From contig NZ_JAPCHX010000002.1 of NCBI RefSeq assembly GCF_026107415.2, positions 1 to 64,000 on the forward strand: DNA of 64,000 nt, written 5' to 3'. Under the pieces are notes generated by a model. That model made no database searches. It was given only the letters and a program-made list of their open reading frames with translations, and was not told where the DNA came from. This DNA comes from Microbacterium sp. MPKO10. GTDB lineage: Bacteria > Actinomycetota > Actinomycetes > Actinomycetales > Microbacteriaceae. The translations under genes and the position numbers were made by a program. Positions 17,115-28,314 of this stretch are shown in pieces. The first letter of the stretch is position 1; each line of letters starts with the position of its first letter.

Positions 17115-18545
17115 ATGTCGTACCCACCCAACGACCCACAGCAGCCGTGGCAGAACGGCAATCAACAGGGCAACCAGCCGCAGCAGCCTGAGCAGCCGCC
17201 GTACGGTCAACCGCAGCAGCAGCCTCAGCAGCAGCCGTATGGGCAGCCTCAGCAGCCTCAGCCGTACGGACAGCCGCAGCAGCCGTATGGGCAGCCCGCG
17301 CCGCAGCAGCAGCCGCAGCAACCGCAGCAGCCGTACGGCCAGCCGCCGCAGCAGCCCGCGGCGGCACCGAACCCGTACCCTCAGACGCCGGGCGAGCAGC
17401 AGCCGACGGGGCAGCAGCCCACAGGCCCGCACGAGCCGTACAGTCAGCAGCCCGAATACGGCTCCCAGCAGACTCAGGTGTACCCGCCGCAGAACCAGGT
17501 CGGTTACCCAGGAGGCGGGGACGGCGGACAGCCGCCGCGGAAGAAGAAATCGCCCGTCGGCTGGATTGCCGGGGGCGCAGCGCTCCTGCTCATCATCATC
17601 GCGGGTGTCGTCGGAATCTCCATCGGAAACTCGGCGCACGCACCGCAGAATCAGGTGACCGCATACCTTGACCTCCTGAAGGCCGGTAAGGCCGAGCAGG
17701 CGCTCAAGCAGTCGGGAGTCAAGGTCGAAAAGAGCGATGTCCTTCTGACCGACGAGGCATACAAGTCGGCAGACGACAAGATCTCGAAGTACACCATCTC
17801 GTCGACAGAGGTCAGTGGTGACAGCGCATCGGTCACGGCCTCGATCTCGCAGGGAGGCGAAACCTACGAGCAGACGTTCGAGCTCAGCAAGGCGGGCAAG
17901 GACCTGGTCTTCTTCGACAAGTGGAAGCTCGACCCGCCGAAGCTCGGCGAGATCTCGTATTCGGTGAGCGGGCCCGACAGCGTGCAGATCGCTGTCAACG
18001 GCGTCACGGTGGGCGCAGATTCCGAGGGTGCGCTGCGTGCGCTTCCCGGCACCTACGCCATCTCCACGTCAGAAGACCAGGGCGTCTTCGAGGCGGAGGG
18101 CGTCTCATCGACGGTCCTTGGCTTCGGCAACGAGAGCGAAGAGGCCGCTGAGCTGACCGTCGGGCTCTCAGACGACGGGGTCAAGGCAGCCGAGGGGGCA
18201 GTGTCGAAGTACCTCGATGAGTGCGAGTCGTCCACCGAGGCGAAGCCGAAGGGATGCCCCAACTGGGTCAACGACGAGGGTGTCGACAAGATTGACGACA
18301 TCGTCTGGACCTTCGAAACTCAGCCCGAGTTCACCGTGGGGGACTACGACGGCTCCGGGTGGGCTGTGACGACGGACAGTGAAGGCGAGTTCAGCCTCGA
18401 CTGCACGGTCACCATTGACGGCCAGACAGAGAAGCACGTCGGCCTCAAGGCGGGCACGCTTCCCTTCGATGTCGATGGCATGGTCACATTCGATGAGGAG
18501 GGCAACGCAACATTCGAGTGGGACGGAGACGATTCGGGCTACTGA
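17115..18545 (+). CDS. Single-pass surface protein with Q/P/Y-rich cytosolic N-terminus
   Basis: 476 residues. Residues ~1-135 are low-complexity repeats of QPYGQPQQ type, followed by a basic RKKK stop and one hydrophobic helix at ~150-176 (GWIAGGAALLLIIIAGVVG). The rest (~180-476) is an acidic extracytoplasmic region with two or more beta-rich domains; only one or two Cys pairs (ECESS...KGCPNW) are visible. Similar architectures occur in actinobacterial FHA/kinase loci, where the disordered N-terminus is a kinase target; that is inference here. ATG at 17115 follows a strong AGGGGGAGAG. It ends the signalling cluster; a perfect terminator hairpin follows 15 nt after the stop. Confidence 0.8.
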   Translation: MSYPPNDPQQPWQNGNQQGNQPQQPEQPPYGQPQQQPQQQPYGQPQQPQPYGQPQQPYGQPAPQQQPQQPQQPYGQPPQQPAAAPNPYPQTPGEQQPTGQQPTGPHEPYSQQPEYGSQQTQVYPPQNQVGYPGGGDGGQPPRKKKSPVGWIAGGAALLLIIIAGVVGISIGNSAHAPQNQVTAYLDLLKAGKAEQALKQSGVKVEKSDVLLTDEAYKSADDKISKYTISSTEVSGDSASVTASISQGGETYEQTFELSKAGKDLVFFDKWKLDPPKLGEISYSVSGPDSVQIAVNGVTVGADSEGALRALPGTYAISTSEDQGVFEAEGVSSTVLGFGNESEEAAELTVGLSDDGVKAAEGAVSKYLDECESSTEAKPKGCPNWVNDEGVDKIDDIVWTFETQPEFTVGDYDGSGWAVTTDSEGEFSLDCTVTIDGQTEKHVGLKAGTLPFDVDGMVTFDEEGNATFEWDGDDSGY

Positions 18546-18560
18546 GTTCGCAACCTTCCG

Positions 18561-18594
18561 TAGCACAGGCCCGGTTTTTGCCGGGCCTGTGCTA
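18561..18594 (+). terminator. Rho-independent terminator of the signalling cluster
   Basis: A perfect 14-bp stem (18561-18574 with 18581-18594) encloses a 6-nt T-rich loop; a short TTT follows. It abuts the -35 box of the str promoter, separating the two transcription units. Confidence 0.88.
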
Positions 18595-18595
18595 T

Positions 18596-18624
18596 TTGAC
18601 CGTCATCCGCTCGGGCCGTATTAT
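18596..18624 (+). promoter_or_regulatory. str operon promoter
   Basis: TTGACC (18596-18601), 17-nt spacer, TATTAT (18619-18624): a near-consensus housekeeping sigma promoter placed just after a terminator. Expected start near 18631, giving a leader of about 220 nt before rpsL. Confidence 0.8.
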
Positions 18625-18629
18625 TGTTC

Positions 18630-18851
18630 GGGTGTGCGCATTCGCGTGCGTTGAACCGTGCCTACGCGCGGAGAGACCACGCCGAGGCATTCACATCCTG
18701 GGTCGGTTCAGTATGGAACGGCCCCCACGGCATATTCGCCACCAGCATCCGTCACGCTTTGCCGGATGGGCGGATCGTGGCGGCACGTGAGAAATCGCGT
18801 GCCTCACCATCACATATTCGCTGTCACCGTGCAGCACATTGAGGAGAAGCA
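18630..18851 (+). promoter_or_regulatory. rpsL 5' leader with alternative pairings
   Basis: About 220 nt without a convincing gene. GGCACG (18782-18787) can pair with CGTGCC (18798-18803), while GTGAG (18787-18791) can pair with CTCAC (18803-18807); the interleaved order allows a pseudoknot or a switch. One copy of CAGCATCC lies at 18743-18750. GAGGAG at 18841 is the rpsL ribosome binding site. Regulatory function is inferred. Confidence 0.4.
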
Positions 18852-19226
18852 GTGCCAACTATTCAGCAGTTGGTCCGCAAGGGACGCAAGTCGAAGTCTG
18901 CCAAGACCAAGGCTCCTGCCCTGAAGGCCAACCCCCAGCAGCGAGGCGTGTGCACACGCGTCTACACGACCACCCCGAAGAAGCCGAACTCGGCGATGCG
19001 CAAGGTGGCCCGTGTGAAGCTTTCGAACGGTACAGAGGTCACCGCGTACATCCCGGGTGAAGGCCACAACCTTCAGGAGCACTCGATGGTGCTCGTCCGT
19101 GGTGGACGTGTGAAGGACCTCCCCGGTGTTCGTTACCGCATCGTTCGTGGTGCTCTCGACACCCAGGCCGTCAAGAACCGCAAGCAGGGTCGCAGCCACT
19201 ACGGCGCGAAGATGGAGAAGAAGTAA
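18852..19226 (+). CDS. rpsL: 30S ribosomal protein S12
   Basis: 124 residues, full length for S12, a decoding-centre protein. The conserved blocks [20 protein letters not shown] and [17 protein letters not shown] are intact. Lys43 and Lys88, where substitutions give streptomycin resistance, are both wild type. GTG start with GAGGAG 6 nt upstream; first gene of the str operon. Its stop shares one base with the rpsG start. Confidence 0.98.
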   Translation: MPTIQQLVRKGRKSKSAKTKAPALKANPQQRGVCTRVYTTTPKKPNSAMRKVARVKLSNGTEVTAYIPGEGHNLQEHSMVLVRGGRVKDLPGVRYRIVRGALDTQAVKNRKQGRSHYGAKMEKK

Positions 19227-19696
19227 TGCCACGTAAGGGACCCGCACCCAAGCGCCCGGTCGTTGCTGACCCCGTCTACGGCGCCCCCATCGTCAGCCAG
19301 CTCGTCAACAAGATCCTCGTTGACGGCAAGAAGGCCCTCGCCGAGCGCATCGTCTATGACGCGCTTGAGGGCGTTGCGGCGAAGAACAGCCAGGATGCTG
19401 TCGTCACCTTGAAGAAGGCTCTCGACAACGTCCGTCCGTCCATCGAGGTCAAGAGCCGCCGTGTCGGTGGCTCGACGTACCAGGTTCCGGTCGAGGTCAA
19501 GCCTCACCGCGCCAACACTCTCGCACTGCGCTGGCTCGTGAGCTACGCGAAGGGCCGCCGCGAGAAGACGATGACGGAGCGACTCACCAACGAGATCCTC
19601 GACGCCTCGAACGGCCTTGGCGCCGCGGTGAAGCGTCGCGAGGACACTCACAAGATGGCCGAGTCGAACCGCGCGTTCGCACACTACCGCTGGTAG
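19226..19696 (+). CDS. rpsG: 30S ribosomal protein S7
   Basis: 156 residues, standard length. S7 nucleates assembly of the 30S head and, in E. coli, represses the str operon. Starts [12 protein letters not shown] and contains the family core [16 protein letters not shown] and the C-terminal [20 protein letters not shown] junction with rpsL implies coupling. The 81-nt gap to fusA shows a run of CTTTCACTTTC and a strong GGAGGAA. Confidence 0.98.
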   Translation: MPRKGPAPKRPVVADPVYGAPIVSQLVNKILVDGKKALAERIVYDALEGVAAKNSQDAVVTLKKALDNVRPSIEVKSRRVGGSTYQVPVEVKPHRANTLALRWLVSYAKGRREKTMTERLTNEILDASNGLGAAVKRREDTHKMAESNRAFAHYRW

Positions 19697-19777
19697 CAGT
19701 CGGCGGCGCTCTCCGCAGCAGGCCTGGGGAGAGCGCCCGCCACCCCACACTTCACTTTCACTTTCCGGAGGAACCCC

Positions 19778-21892
<2,115 letters not shown>

Positions 21893-21902
21893 TCCTTTGC
21901 TG

Positions 21903-21937
21903 CTGGGCGCCACCTGTGGACACAGTGCGGCGCCCAG
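21903..21937 (+). other. Hairpin between fusA and tuf
   Basis: CTGGGCGCC (21903-21911) pairs perfectly with 21929-21937, and CTGTG/CACAG inside extends the structure. No T-tract follows. It could attenuate read-through or stabilise the fusA 3' end. The rest of the 141-nt gap is AT-richer than its surroundings but has no promoter I can support. Confidence 0.55.
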
Positions 21938-22033
21938 TCCTCACCTAGTAACATAAATACACAAATCCCCGTAGAGAATCGGTCGCAATCCAGTGCCCGC
22001 TGTATCTACACGAGAGTCCTGAGGAGGACCACA

Positions 22034-23227
22034 GTGGCTAAGGCCAAGTTCGAGCGGACCAAGCCGCACGTAAACATCGGAACGATCGGTCACGTCGACC
22101 ACGGTAAGACAACACTCACCGCGGCGATCTCGCACGTTCTCTCACTCAAGTACCCGTCTGACGTCAACGTTCAGCAGGACTTCGCCAGCATCGACTCGGC
22201 ACCTGAAGAGCGTCAGCGCGGCATCACGATCAATATCTCGCACATCGAGTACGAGACCCCGAAGCGTCACTACGCTCACGTTGACGCCCCGGGCCACGCC
22301 GACTACGTGAAGAACATGATCACCGGTGCCGCTCAGATGGACGGCGCGATCCTCGTGGTCGCCGCCACTGACGGCCCGATGGCTCAGACCCGTGAGCACG
22401 TCCTGCTCGCCAAGCAGGTTGGTGTTCCCTACCTCGTTGTGGCTCTGAACAAGTCGGACATGGTGGACGACGAAGAGATCATGGAGCTCGTCGAGCTCGA
22501 GGTTCGCGAGCTTCTCTCGAGCCAGAGCTTCGACGGCGACAACGCTCCGGTCATCCCGGTTTCGGCACTCAAGGCTCTTGAGGGCGACGCCAAGTGGGAG
22601 CAGGCCATCGTTGACCTCATGGAGGCCGTCGACGAGAACGTTCCTGACCCCGTGCGCGACAAGGACAAGCCGTTCCTCATGCCGATCGAGGACGTCTTCA
22701 CGATCACCGGTCGTGGAACAGTCGTCACCGGCCGCGCCGAGCGCGGAACTCTTGCGATCAACTCCGAGGTCGAGATCGTCGGCATCCGCCCGACGCAGAA
22801 GACCACGGTCACTGGTATCGAGATGTTCCACAAGCAGCTCGACGAAGCATGGGCTGGCGAGAACTGTGGTCTGCTCCTTCGCGGCACCAAGCGCGAGGAC
22901 GTCGAGCGCGGTCAGGTCGTTGTGAAGCCGGGTTCGGTCACGCCGCACACGAACTTCGAGGGCACTGCATACATCCTCTCGAAGGACGAGGGTGGGCGTC
23001 ACAACCCGTTCTACACGAACTACCGCCCGCAGTTCTACTTCCGCACCACGGACGTCACCGGTGTCATCTCGCTGCCCGAGGGCACCGAGATGGTCATGCC
23101 TGGCGACACCACCGACATGTCGGTCGAGCTGATCCAGCCGATCGCTATGGAAGAGGGCCTCGGCTTTGCTATCCGTGAGGGTGGCCGCACCGTTGGTGCC
23201 GGTACCGTCACCAAGATCAACAAGTAG
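22034..23227 (+). CDS. tuf: Elongation factor Tu
   Basis: 397 residues, full length. GTPase motifs: [36 protein letters not shown]; domains II and III intact to [10 protein letters not shown]. Delivers aminoacyl-tRNA to the ribosome. GTG start with a strong GAGGAGG at 22021-22027. Last gene of the str operon, followed by a strong terminator. Only one tuf copy is seen in this window. Confidence 0.99.
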   Translation: MAKAKFERTKPHVNIGTIGHVDHGKTTLTAAISHVLSLKYPSDVNVQQDFASIDSAPEERQRGITINISHIEYETPKRHYAHVDAPGHADYVKNMITGAAQMDGAILVVAATDGPMAQTREHVLLAKQVGVPYLVVALNKSDMVDDEEIMELVELEVRELLSSQSFDGDNAPVIPVSALKALEGDAKWEQAIVDLMEAVDENVPDPVRDKDKPFLMPIEDVFTITGRGTVVTGRAERGTLAINSEVEIVGIRPTQKTTVTGIEMFHKQLDEAWAGENCGLLLRGTKREDVERGQVVVKPGSVTPHTNFEGTAYILSKDEGGRHNPFYTNYRPQFYFRTTDVTGVISLPEGTEMVMPGDTTDMSVELIQPIAMEEGLGFAIREGGRTVGAGTVTKINK

Positions 23228-23250
23228 TCCTCGCGACTTCTGATCTCACA

Positions 23251-23290
23251 AGAATGGGGTCGGGCCTTCGGGCCCGGCCCCATTCTTTTT
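23251..23290 (+). terminator. Strong terminator after tuf
   Basis: A 16-bp stem with one G-U pair (23251-23266 with 23271-23286), a TTCG tetraloop and a T-run (23286-23290): a canonical intrinsic terminator. Confidence 0.95.
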
Positions 23291-23300
23291 GTCTCAGCTC

Positions 23301-23329
23301 TTGTTTCACCTGTGTCGAGTCGGCAGAAT
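23301..23329 (+). promoter_or_regulatory. Putative promoter of the antitoxin-like gene
   Basis: TTGTTT, 17-nt spacer, CAGAAT; the start codon lies 36 nt downstream with a strong ribosome binding site. Match is partial. Confidence 0.4.
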
Positions 23330-23365
23330 GGCCTGACACCGCCCGTCGATTCAACAGGAGGAACT

Positions 23366-23572
23366 ATGGGACTCTTCGACAAAGGCAAGGATCTGTTCGA
23401 GCAGAACAAGGACACGATCGACGATGCACTGCATTCAGAGAAGGCTGAGGACGTGAGCGATCAGGTTCTCGACAAGGCCTCCGAAGGAGCCGACGGCCTC
23501 ACGGGCGGGAAGTTTACAGACAAAATCGACAGTGCGCGCGACGCCGCCGACGAGAAGATCGGCGACGAGTAG
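23366..23572 (+). CDS. Rv0909/MT0933-type antitoxin-like protein
   Basis: 68 residues, highly charged, starting MGLFDKGKDLFEQNKDTI and with TGGKFTDKIDSA near the C-terminus. This resembles the short Rv0909 (MT0933) antitoxin family. No toxin-like gene lies on either side: upstream is tuf and downstream the S10 operon. It may thus be an orphan or serve a different stress-related role; family membership does not prove toxin binding. ATG at 23366 follows AACAGGAGGAAC. Monocistronic: terminators on both sides. Confidence 0.75.
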   Translation: MGLFDKGKDLFEQNKDTIDDALHSEKAEDVSDQVLDKASEGADGLTGGKFTDKIDSARDAADEKIGDE

Positions 23573-23590
23573 GCGTCGACGAACGTCCGA

Positions 23591-23626
23591 ACGGCGGAGG
23601 GCTCGATCACTCGGGCCCTCCGCCGT
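23591..23626 (+). terminator. Terminator hairpin after the antitoxin-like gene
   Basis: A 16-bp stem with one G-U pair (23591-23606 with 23611-23626) and 4-nt loop, 18 nt after the stop. No T-run follows. Confidence 0.75.
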
Positions 23627-23695
23627 CGTGTGCGCCGTTAACCGGGACTCTCCTGAGAATCCCGCGGTGCCCGCCCACACCGCGACACGCCCGGG

Positions 23696-23724
23696 TTGCA
23701 CAATGCCGTGAAATCTGGCAAACT
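23696..23724 (+). promoter_or_regulatory. Putative S10 operon promoter
   Basis: TTGCAC, 17-nt spacer, CAAACT. It is placed ~300 nt before rpsJ, just after a terminator, and its -10 hexamer recurs upstream of the gene at 17115. An alternative start within the AT-richer stretch up to 23740 cannot be excluded. Confidence 0.45.
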
Positions 23725-23771
23725 CAACTAGTTCAATACTTCGGACGCGCCGTGTGGCGTGCCTTCCGGAT

Positions 23772-23966
23772 CACTGCCAGGCAGTGCATAGACCGTAGAG
23801 ATGTCTAGGCCGCGGGCAGCAGGACACCGACTTAATCACTCCGACAAAAACGCTGACTATCCGCGTGCCCGGAAACAGGTACACGGCCAGCGGGAGTGAT
23901 GAAGCTTGACAGAAGAACAGTGGTACGCGAAGCAGTGCCAGCGGTGAAGGGAATTCCCGTCGCCGC
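23772..23966 (+). promoter_or_regulatory. Structured 5' leader of the S10 operon
   Basis: About 300 nt without a gene lie between the proposed promoter and rpsJ. Three structures are visible: a palindrome CACTGCC-A-GGCAGTG (23772-23786); a long imperfect stem-loop (ATCACTCC at 23835-23842 with 23893-23900, continued by CGCTG/CAGCG and an inner imperfect stem around 23861-23886); and a hairpin (23941-23953 with 23954-23966). In other bacteria this leader is bound by L4 or another product of the operon. No match to a named leader family can be claimed here. Confidence 0.5.
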
Positions 23967-24026
23967 ACAGTAAAGAGCGTCCAATGCGAGAAATTCGTAA
24001 GACGCACGACAGAGAGTGAGTCACAG

Positions 24027-24335
24027 ATGGCGGGACAGAAGATCCGCATTCGACTTAAGTCGTACGACCATGAGGTCATCGACACCTCGGCGCGCAAGAT
24101 CGTCGACACAGTCACCCGCGCGGGTGCACAGGTCGTCGGCCCCGTGCCGCTTCCGACAGAGAAGAACGTGGTGTGTGTCATTCGTTCACCCCACAAGTAC
24201 AAGGACAGCCGCGAGCACTTCGAGATGCGTACCCACAAGCGGTTGATCGACATCGTCGACCCGACACCGAAGGCCGTTGACTCGCTCATGCGACTCGACC
24301 TCCCGGCCGACGTCAACATCGAGATCAAGCTCTAA
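24027..24335 (+). CDS. rpsJ: 30S ribosomal protein S10 (NusE)
   Basis: 102 residues, complete: starts [19 protein letters not shown] and has the conserved HKRLIDI loop. Works in the 30S head and in antitermination with NusB. First gene of the S10 operon; rplC starts 8 nt after its stop. Confidence 0.98.
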   Translation: MAGQKIRIRLKSYDHEVIDTSARKIVDTVTRAGAQVVGPVPLPTEKNVVCVIRSPHKYKDSREHFEMRTHKRLIDIVDPTPKAVDSLMRLDLPADVNIEIKL

Positions 24336-24343
24336 GGGAAGTC

Positions 24344-25000
24344 ATGGCTACGCAGAACAAGACCAGCAAGGGTCTGCTCGGCAAGAAGCTGGGCATGACT
24401 CAGGTGTGGGACGACGCAGGCAAAGTTGTTCCCGTCACCGTTATCGAGATCACTCCGAACGTTGTGACCCAGGTCCGTACCCCCGAGGTCGACGGCTACA
24501 ACGCCGTCCAGATCGCCGCAGGCGAGATCGACCCGCGCAAGGTGGACCAGCCGACCAGCGGTCACTACAAGAACGCGGGCGTCACCCCTCGCCGTCACCT
24601 CACCGAGGTTCGCACGGAAGACGCTGCTGACTACTCACTCGGTCAGGAGCTCACCGTCGACACGACATTCGAGGCAGGCCAGAAGGTCGACGTTGTCGGA
24701 ACGTCCAAGGGCAAGGGCTTCGCCGGTGTCATGAAGCGCCACAACTTCCAGGGCGTCTCGGCATCGCACGGTGCTCACCGCAACCACCGCAAGCCCGGTT
24801 CCATCGGCGCATCGGCGACCCCGGGCCGCGTGTTCAAGGGTCACCGCATGGCTGGCCGCATGGGCGGTGACCGCGTCACGGTTCTCAACCTCCGTGTACA
24901 CGCGATCGACGCTGAGAAGGGCCTCATGCTCGTCAAGGGCGCTGTCCCCGGTCCCCGTGGCCGCATCGTTTTCGTCCGCAACGCAGTGAAGGGAGCGTAG
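24344..25000 (+). CDS. rplC: 50S ribosomal protein L3
   Basis: 218 residues, full length. Begins with [15 protein letters not shown], characteristic of L3; the central loop around [20 protein letters not shown] reaches the peptidyl transferase centre and is intact. Early 50S assembly protein. 4 nt separate it from rplD. Confidence 0.98.
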   Translation: MATQNKTSKGLLGKKLGMTQVWDDAGKVVPVTVIEITPNVVTQVRTPEVDGYNAVQIAAGEIDPRKVDQPTSGHYKNAGVTPRRHLTEVRTEDAADYSLGQELTVDTTFEAGQKVDVVGTSKGKGFAGVMKRHNFQGVSASHGAHRNHRKPGSIGASATPGRVFKGHRMAGRMGGDRVTVLNLRVHAIDAEKGLMLVKGAVPGPRGRIVFVRNAVKGA

Positions 25001-25004
25001 TTCA

Positions 25005-25694
25005 ATGGCTACCTCGCTCGACGTTCTCGACACCAAGGGTAAGAAGGCCGGCACGGTTGACCTTCCCGCCGAGGTGTTCGACGTTCAGACAAACATTCCG
25101 CTGATTCACCAGGTTGTCGTGGCTCAGCAGGCCGCTGCGCGCCAGGGCACTCACAAGACCAAGGGTCGCGGTGAGGTCTCAGGTTCCGGCGTCAAGCCGT
25201 TCAAGCAGAAGGGCACCGGCCGGGCTCGTCAGGGCTCGATCCGTATGCCGCAGCACAAGGGCGGTGGCATCGTCCACGGACCAGTGCCGCGTGACTACGC
25301 TCAGCGCACCCCCAAGAAGATGATCGCGGCAGCACTTCGCGGTTCTCTCTCTGACCGTGCTCGCGGTGGCCGCATCCACGTCGTCGAGACGTTCGCGGTC
25401 GCAGACGAGCGACTCACCAAGAACGCTGCAACGTACCTCGCGGACGTCGTCGAGTCGAAGAACGTTCTGATCGTTCTCGACCGTGACGACGAGACGAGCC
25501 ACCGCGCCGTCCGCAACATCCCGACAGTGCACGTTCTCACCTACGACCAGCTGAACGCCTATGACGTTCTCGTCTCTGACGACATCGTATTCACGAAGGC
25601 TGCCTTCGAGGGTTTCGTCGCCAGCCATGCTTCGGGCACGTCGGCCACCAAGGCCGCGGGTTCGGCAGAAGCAACTGAGGAGGTCTCGGCATGA
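25005..25694 (+). CDS. rplD: 50S ribosomal protein L4
   Basis: 229 residues. The tunnel-lining loop [18 protein letters not shown] and [14 protein letters not shown] is complete. L4 binds 23S rRNA and in E. coli also controls its own operon; the structured leader upstream makes that possible here. The last ~20 residues form a small Ala/Glu-rich tail. ATGA overlap with rplW. Confidence 0.98.
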   Translation: MATSLDVLDTKGKKAGTVDLPAEVFDVQTNIPLIHQVVVAQQAAARQGTHKTKGRGEVSGSGVKPFKQKGTGRARQGSIRMPQHKGGGIVHGPVPRDYAQRTPKKMIAAALRGSLSDRARGGRIHVVETFAVADERLTKNAATYLADVVESKNVLIVLDRDDETSHRAVRNIPTVHVLTYDQLNAYDVLVSDDIVFTKAAFEGFVASHASGTSATKAAGSAEATEEVSA

Positions 25695-25990
25695 GCCAGA
25701 CAATCAAAGACCCCCGCGAGATCATCATCGCGCCGGTCGTCTCTGAGAAGAGCTACGGGCTCATCGACGAAGGCAAGTACACGTTCATCGTCGACGACCG
25801 CGCGAACAAGACGGAGATCAAGTTCGCCATCGAGAAGATCTTCAGCGTCAAGGTCTCGTCGGTGAACACGCTGAACCGTCAGGGCAAGACCCGCCGCACT
25901 CGCTTCGGCATCGGCAAGCGCAAGGACACCAAGCGCGCCATCGTCACGCTGAAGTCCGGTTCCATCGACATCTTCACGGCTGTCGGCTAG
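25691..25990 (+). CDS. rplW: 50S ribosomal protein L23
   Basis: 99 residues. Core [21 protein letters not shown] and the rRNA-binding loop with [19 protein letters not shown] are intact. Located at the tunnel exit, docking site of trigger factor and SRP. Overlaps rplD by four bases; rplB follows after 17 nt. Confidence 0.98.
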   Translation: MSQTIKDPREIIIAPVVSEKSYGLIDEGKYTFIVDDRANKTEIKFAIEKIFSVKVSSVNTLNRQGKTRRTRFGIGKRKDTKRAIVTLKSGSIDIFTAVG

Positions 25991-26007
25991 GAGTACAGGA
26001 AGAAACA

Positions 26008-26847
26008 ATGGCTATTCGCAAGTACAAGCCCACGACCCCGGGTCGCCGCGGCTCGAGCGTTTCCGACTTCGCCGAGATCACGCGCACGACGCCGGAGAAG
26101 TCGCTCCTTCGCCCGCTGTCGAAGACCGGTGGTCGCAACAACCAGGGCCGCATCACCACGCGTCACATCGGTGGCGGTCACAAGCGCCAGTACCGTGTCA
26201 TCGACTTCCGTCGCCATGACAAGGACGGCGTCAACGCCAAGGTCGCTCACATCGAGTATGACCCGAACCGTACAGCGCACATCGCACTGCTGCACTTCGT
26301 CGACGGCACCAAGCGCTACATCCTCGCACCGCAGAGGCTGAAGCAGGGCGACGTCATCGAGTCCGGTGCTGGCGCTGACATCAAGCCAGGCAACAACCTG
26401 CCGCTGCGCAACATCCCGACGGGTACCGTCGTGCACGCGATCGAGCTGAAGCCCGGTGGGGGAGCAAAGCTCGCCCGTTCAGCCGGCGCCTCGGTTCGTC
26501 TCGTGGCGAAGGACGGCCCCTACGCTCAGCTGCGTCTGCCGTCGGGCGAGATCCGCAACGTCGACGCACGCTGCCGCGCAACGATCGGAGAGGTCGGCAA
26601 CGCCGAACAGTCGAACATCAGCTGGGGCAAGGCAGGCCGTAACCGGTGGAAGGGCGTTCGCCCGACCGTCCGTGGTGTCGTCATGAACCCGGTCGACCAC
26701 CCGCACGGTGGTGGCGAGGGCAAGACCTCCGGTGGACGCCACCCGGTCAGCCCGTGGGGCCAGAAGGAAGGCCGCACGCGTCACCCCAACAAAGAGAGCG
26801 ACAAGCTCATCGTTCGCCGTCGGCCCACCTCGAAGAAGCGCAAGTAG
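26008..26847 (+). CDS. rplB: 50S ribosomal protein L2
   Basis: 279 residues, full length. Contains [19 protein letters not shown] and the C-terminal [15 protein letters not shown] with the conserved His important near the peptidyl transferase centre. Followed 12 nt later by rpsS. Confidence 0.99.
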   Translation: MAIRKYKPTTPGRRGSSVSDFAEITRTTPEKSLLRPLSKTGGRNNQGRITTRHIGGGHKRQYRVIDFRRHDKDGVNAKVAHIEYDPNRTAHIALLHFVDGTKRYILAPQRLKQGDVIESGAGADIKPGNNLPLRNIPTGTVVHAIELKPGGGAKLARSAGASVRLVAKDGPYAQLRLPSGEIRNVDARCRATIGEVGNAEQSNISWGKAGRNRWKGVRPTVRGVVMNPVDHPHGGGEGKTSGGRHPVSPWGQKEGRTRHPNKESDKLIVRRRPTSKKRK

Positions 26848-26859
26848 GAGTTGTAGAAG

Positions 26860-27141
26860 ATGCCACGCAGTCTCAAGAAGGGCCCCTTCGTTGACGAACA
26901 CCTGCTCCGCAAGGTGAATGTCGCGAACGAGGCCAAGAACAAGAACGTCATCAAGACCTGGTCGCGCCGCTCGATGATCGTGCCGGCGATGCTCGGTCAC
27001 ACCATCGCGGTGCACGACGGTCGCAAGCACATCCCGGTGTTCGTCACCGAGAGCATGGTCGGTCACAAGCTCGGCGAGTTTGCTCCGACCCGCACCTTCC
27101 GTGGTCACGTGAAGGACGACAAGAAGGGCCGTCGCCGCTAA
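26860..27141 (+). CDS. rpsS: 30S ribosomal protein S19
   Basis: 93 residues. [16 protein letters not shown] at the N-terminus, [19 protein letters not shown] centrally, and a basic C-terminal end KDDKKGRRR. Forms the S13-S19 pair of the 30S head. rplV follows after 26 nt with a good AAGGAGGAAG. Confidence 0.98.
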   Translation: MPRSLKKGPFVDEHLLRKVNVANEAKNKNVIKTWSRRSMIVPAMLGHTIAVHDGRKHIPVFVTESMVGHKLGEFAPTRTFRGHVKDDKKGRRR

Positions 27142-27167
27142 CGCGGGGACGTGAAGGAGGAAGAGAA

Positions 27168-27560
27168 ATGGTGGAGTCGATCGCACGAGTGCGACACATC
27201 CGCGTCACCCCCATGAAGGCCCGCCGCGTTGTCAACCTGATCCGCGGCAAGCAGGCGCAGGAGGCACTTGCCATCCTGAAGTTCGCCCCGCAGGGTGCTT
27301 CGGAGCCCGTCTACAAGCTGGTCGCCTCGGCCATCGCCAACGCTCGCGTGAAGGCGGACGCCGAGAACAGCTTCCTGGACGAGCAGGACCTGTACATCAC
27401 CAAGGCATACGTTGACGAGGGTGCAACCCTCAAGCGGTTCCAGCCGCGGGCCCAGGGCCGCGCGTACCGCATCAACAAGCGCACCAGCCACATCACCGTC
27501 GAGCTCTCGACGCCTGATGAGATCAGCGCGGCCACGGAAACAGAGAAGGCGAGCAAGTAA
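27168..27560 (+). CDS. rplV: 50S ribosomal protein L22
   Basis: 130 residues, slightly longer than E. coli L22 through a C-terminal TETEKASK tail. The beta-hairpin lining the exit tunnel ([20 protein letters not shown]) is intact, with no macrolide-resistance type deletion visible. Its stop shares a base with the rpsC start. Confidence 0.98.
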   Translation: MVESIARVRHIRVTPMKARRVVNLIRGKQAQEALAILKFAPQGASEPVYKLVASAIANARVKADAENSFLDEQDLYITKAYVDEGATLKRFQPRAQGRAYRINKRTSHITVELSTPDEISAATETEKASK

Positions 27561-28312
27561 TGGGCCAGAAAGTCAACCCGTACGGCTTCCGTCTTGGTGT
27601 CACCACCGACCACGTGTCGCGCTGGTTCGCTGACAGCACCAAGCCGGGACAGCGTTACAGCGACTACGTCGCCGAGGACGTCAAGATCCGCAAGCTGCTG
27701 ACCACCTCGCTCGACCGCGCTGGTGTGTCCCGCATCGAGATCGAGCGCACCCGCGACCGCGTCCGTGTGGACATTCACACGGCGCGCCCCGGGATCGTCA
27801 TCGGTCGGCGTGGTGCCGAGGCGGAGCGCATCCGCGGTGAGCTCGAGAAGCTCACGGGCAAGCAGATTCAGCTCAACATCCTCGAGGTCAAGAACCCCGA
27901 GGCCGACGCTCAGCTCGTTGCCCAGGGCATCGCCGAGCAGCTCTCCGCACGTGTGGCATTCCGCCGCGCAATGCGCAAGGGTCTGCAGGGTGCTCAGCGC
28001 GCGGGCGCCAAGGGCGTTCGCATCCAGGTCTCCGGGCGCCTCGGCGGCGCCGAGATGAGCCGCTCGGAGTTCTACCGCGAGGGCCGCGTGCCCCTGCACA
28101 CGCTCCGCGCCAACATCGACTACGGCTTCTACGAGGCACGGACGACATTCGGGCGCATCGGCGTGAAGGTCTGGATCTACAAGGGCGACGTCACGAACAA
28201 GGAACTTGCTCGTGAGCAGGCGAACTCGAAGCCGGCTCGTGAGCGCAACGACCGCCCGCGCCGTCAGCCTCGCGAGGCTCAGGCGCCGGTCGCAGAAGGA
28301 GCCAGTGCTTAA
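27560..28312 (+). CDS. rpsC: 30S ribosomal protein S3
   Basis: 250 residues. Begins [16 protein letters not shown] domain with [17 protein letters not shown]-terminal domain with [18 protein letters not shown] short basic/Ala-rich tail extends the C-terminus. mRNA entry-channel protein. TAATG junction with rplV, 2 nt before rplP. Confidence 0.98.
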   Translation: MGQKVNPYGFRLGVTTDHVSRWFADSTKPGQRYSDYVAEDVKIRKLLTTSLDRAGVSRIEIERTRDRVRVDIHTARPGIVIGRRGAEAERIRGELEKLTGKQIQLNILEVKNPEADAQLVAQGIAEQLSARVAFRRAMRKGLQGAQRAGAKGVRIQVSGRLGGAEMSRSEFYREGRVPLHTLRANIDYGFYEARTTFGRIGVKVWIYKGDVTNKELAREQANSKPARERNDRPRRQPREAQAPVAEGASA

Positions 28313-28314
28313 TC

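Noticed and set aside
18630-18851. Small protein gene in the rpsL leader
   Set aside because: Several short open frames overlap each other, none with a ribosome binding site or a recognisable product.
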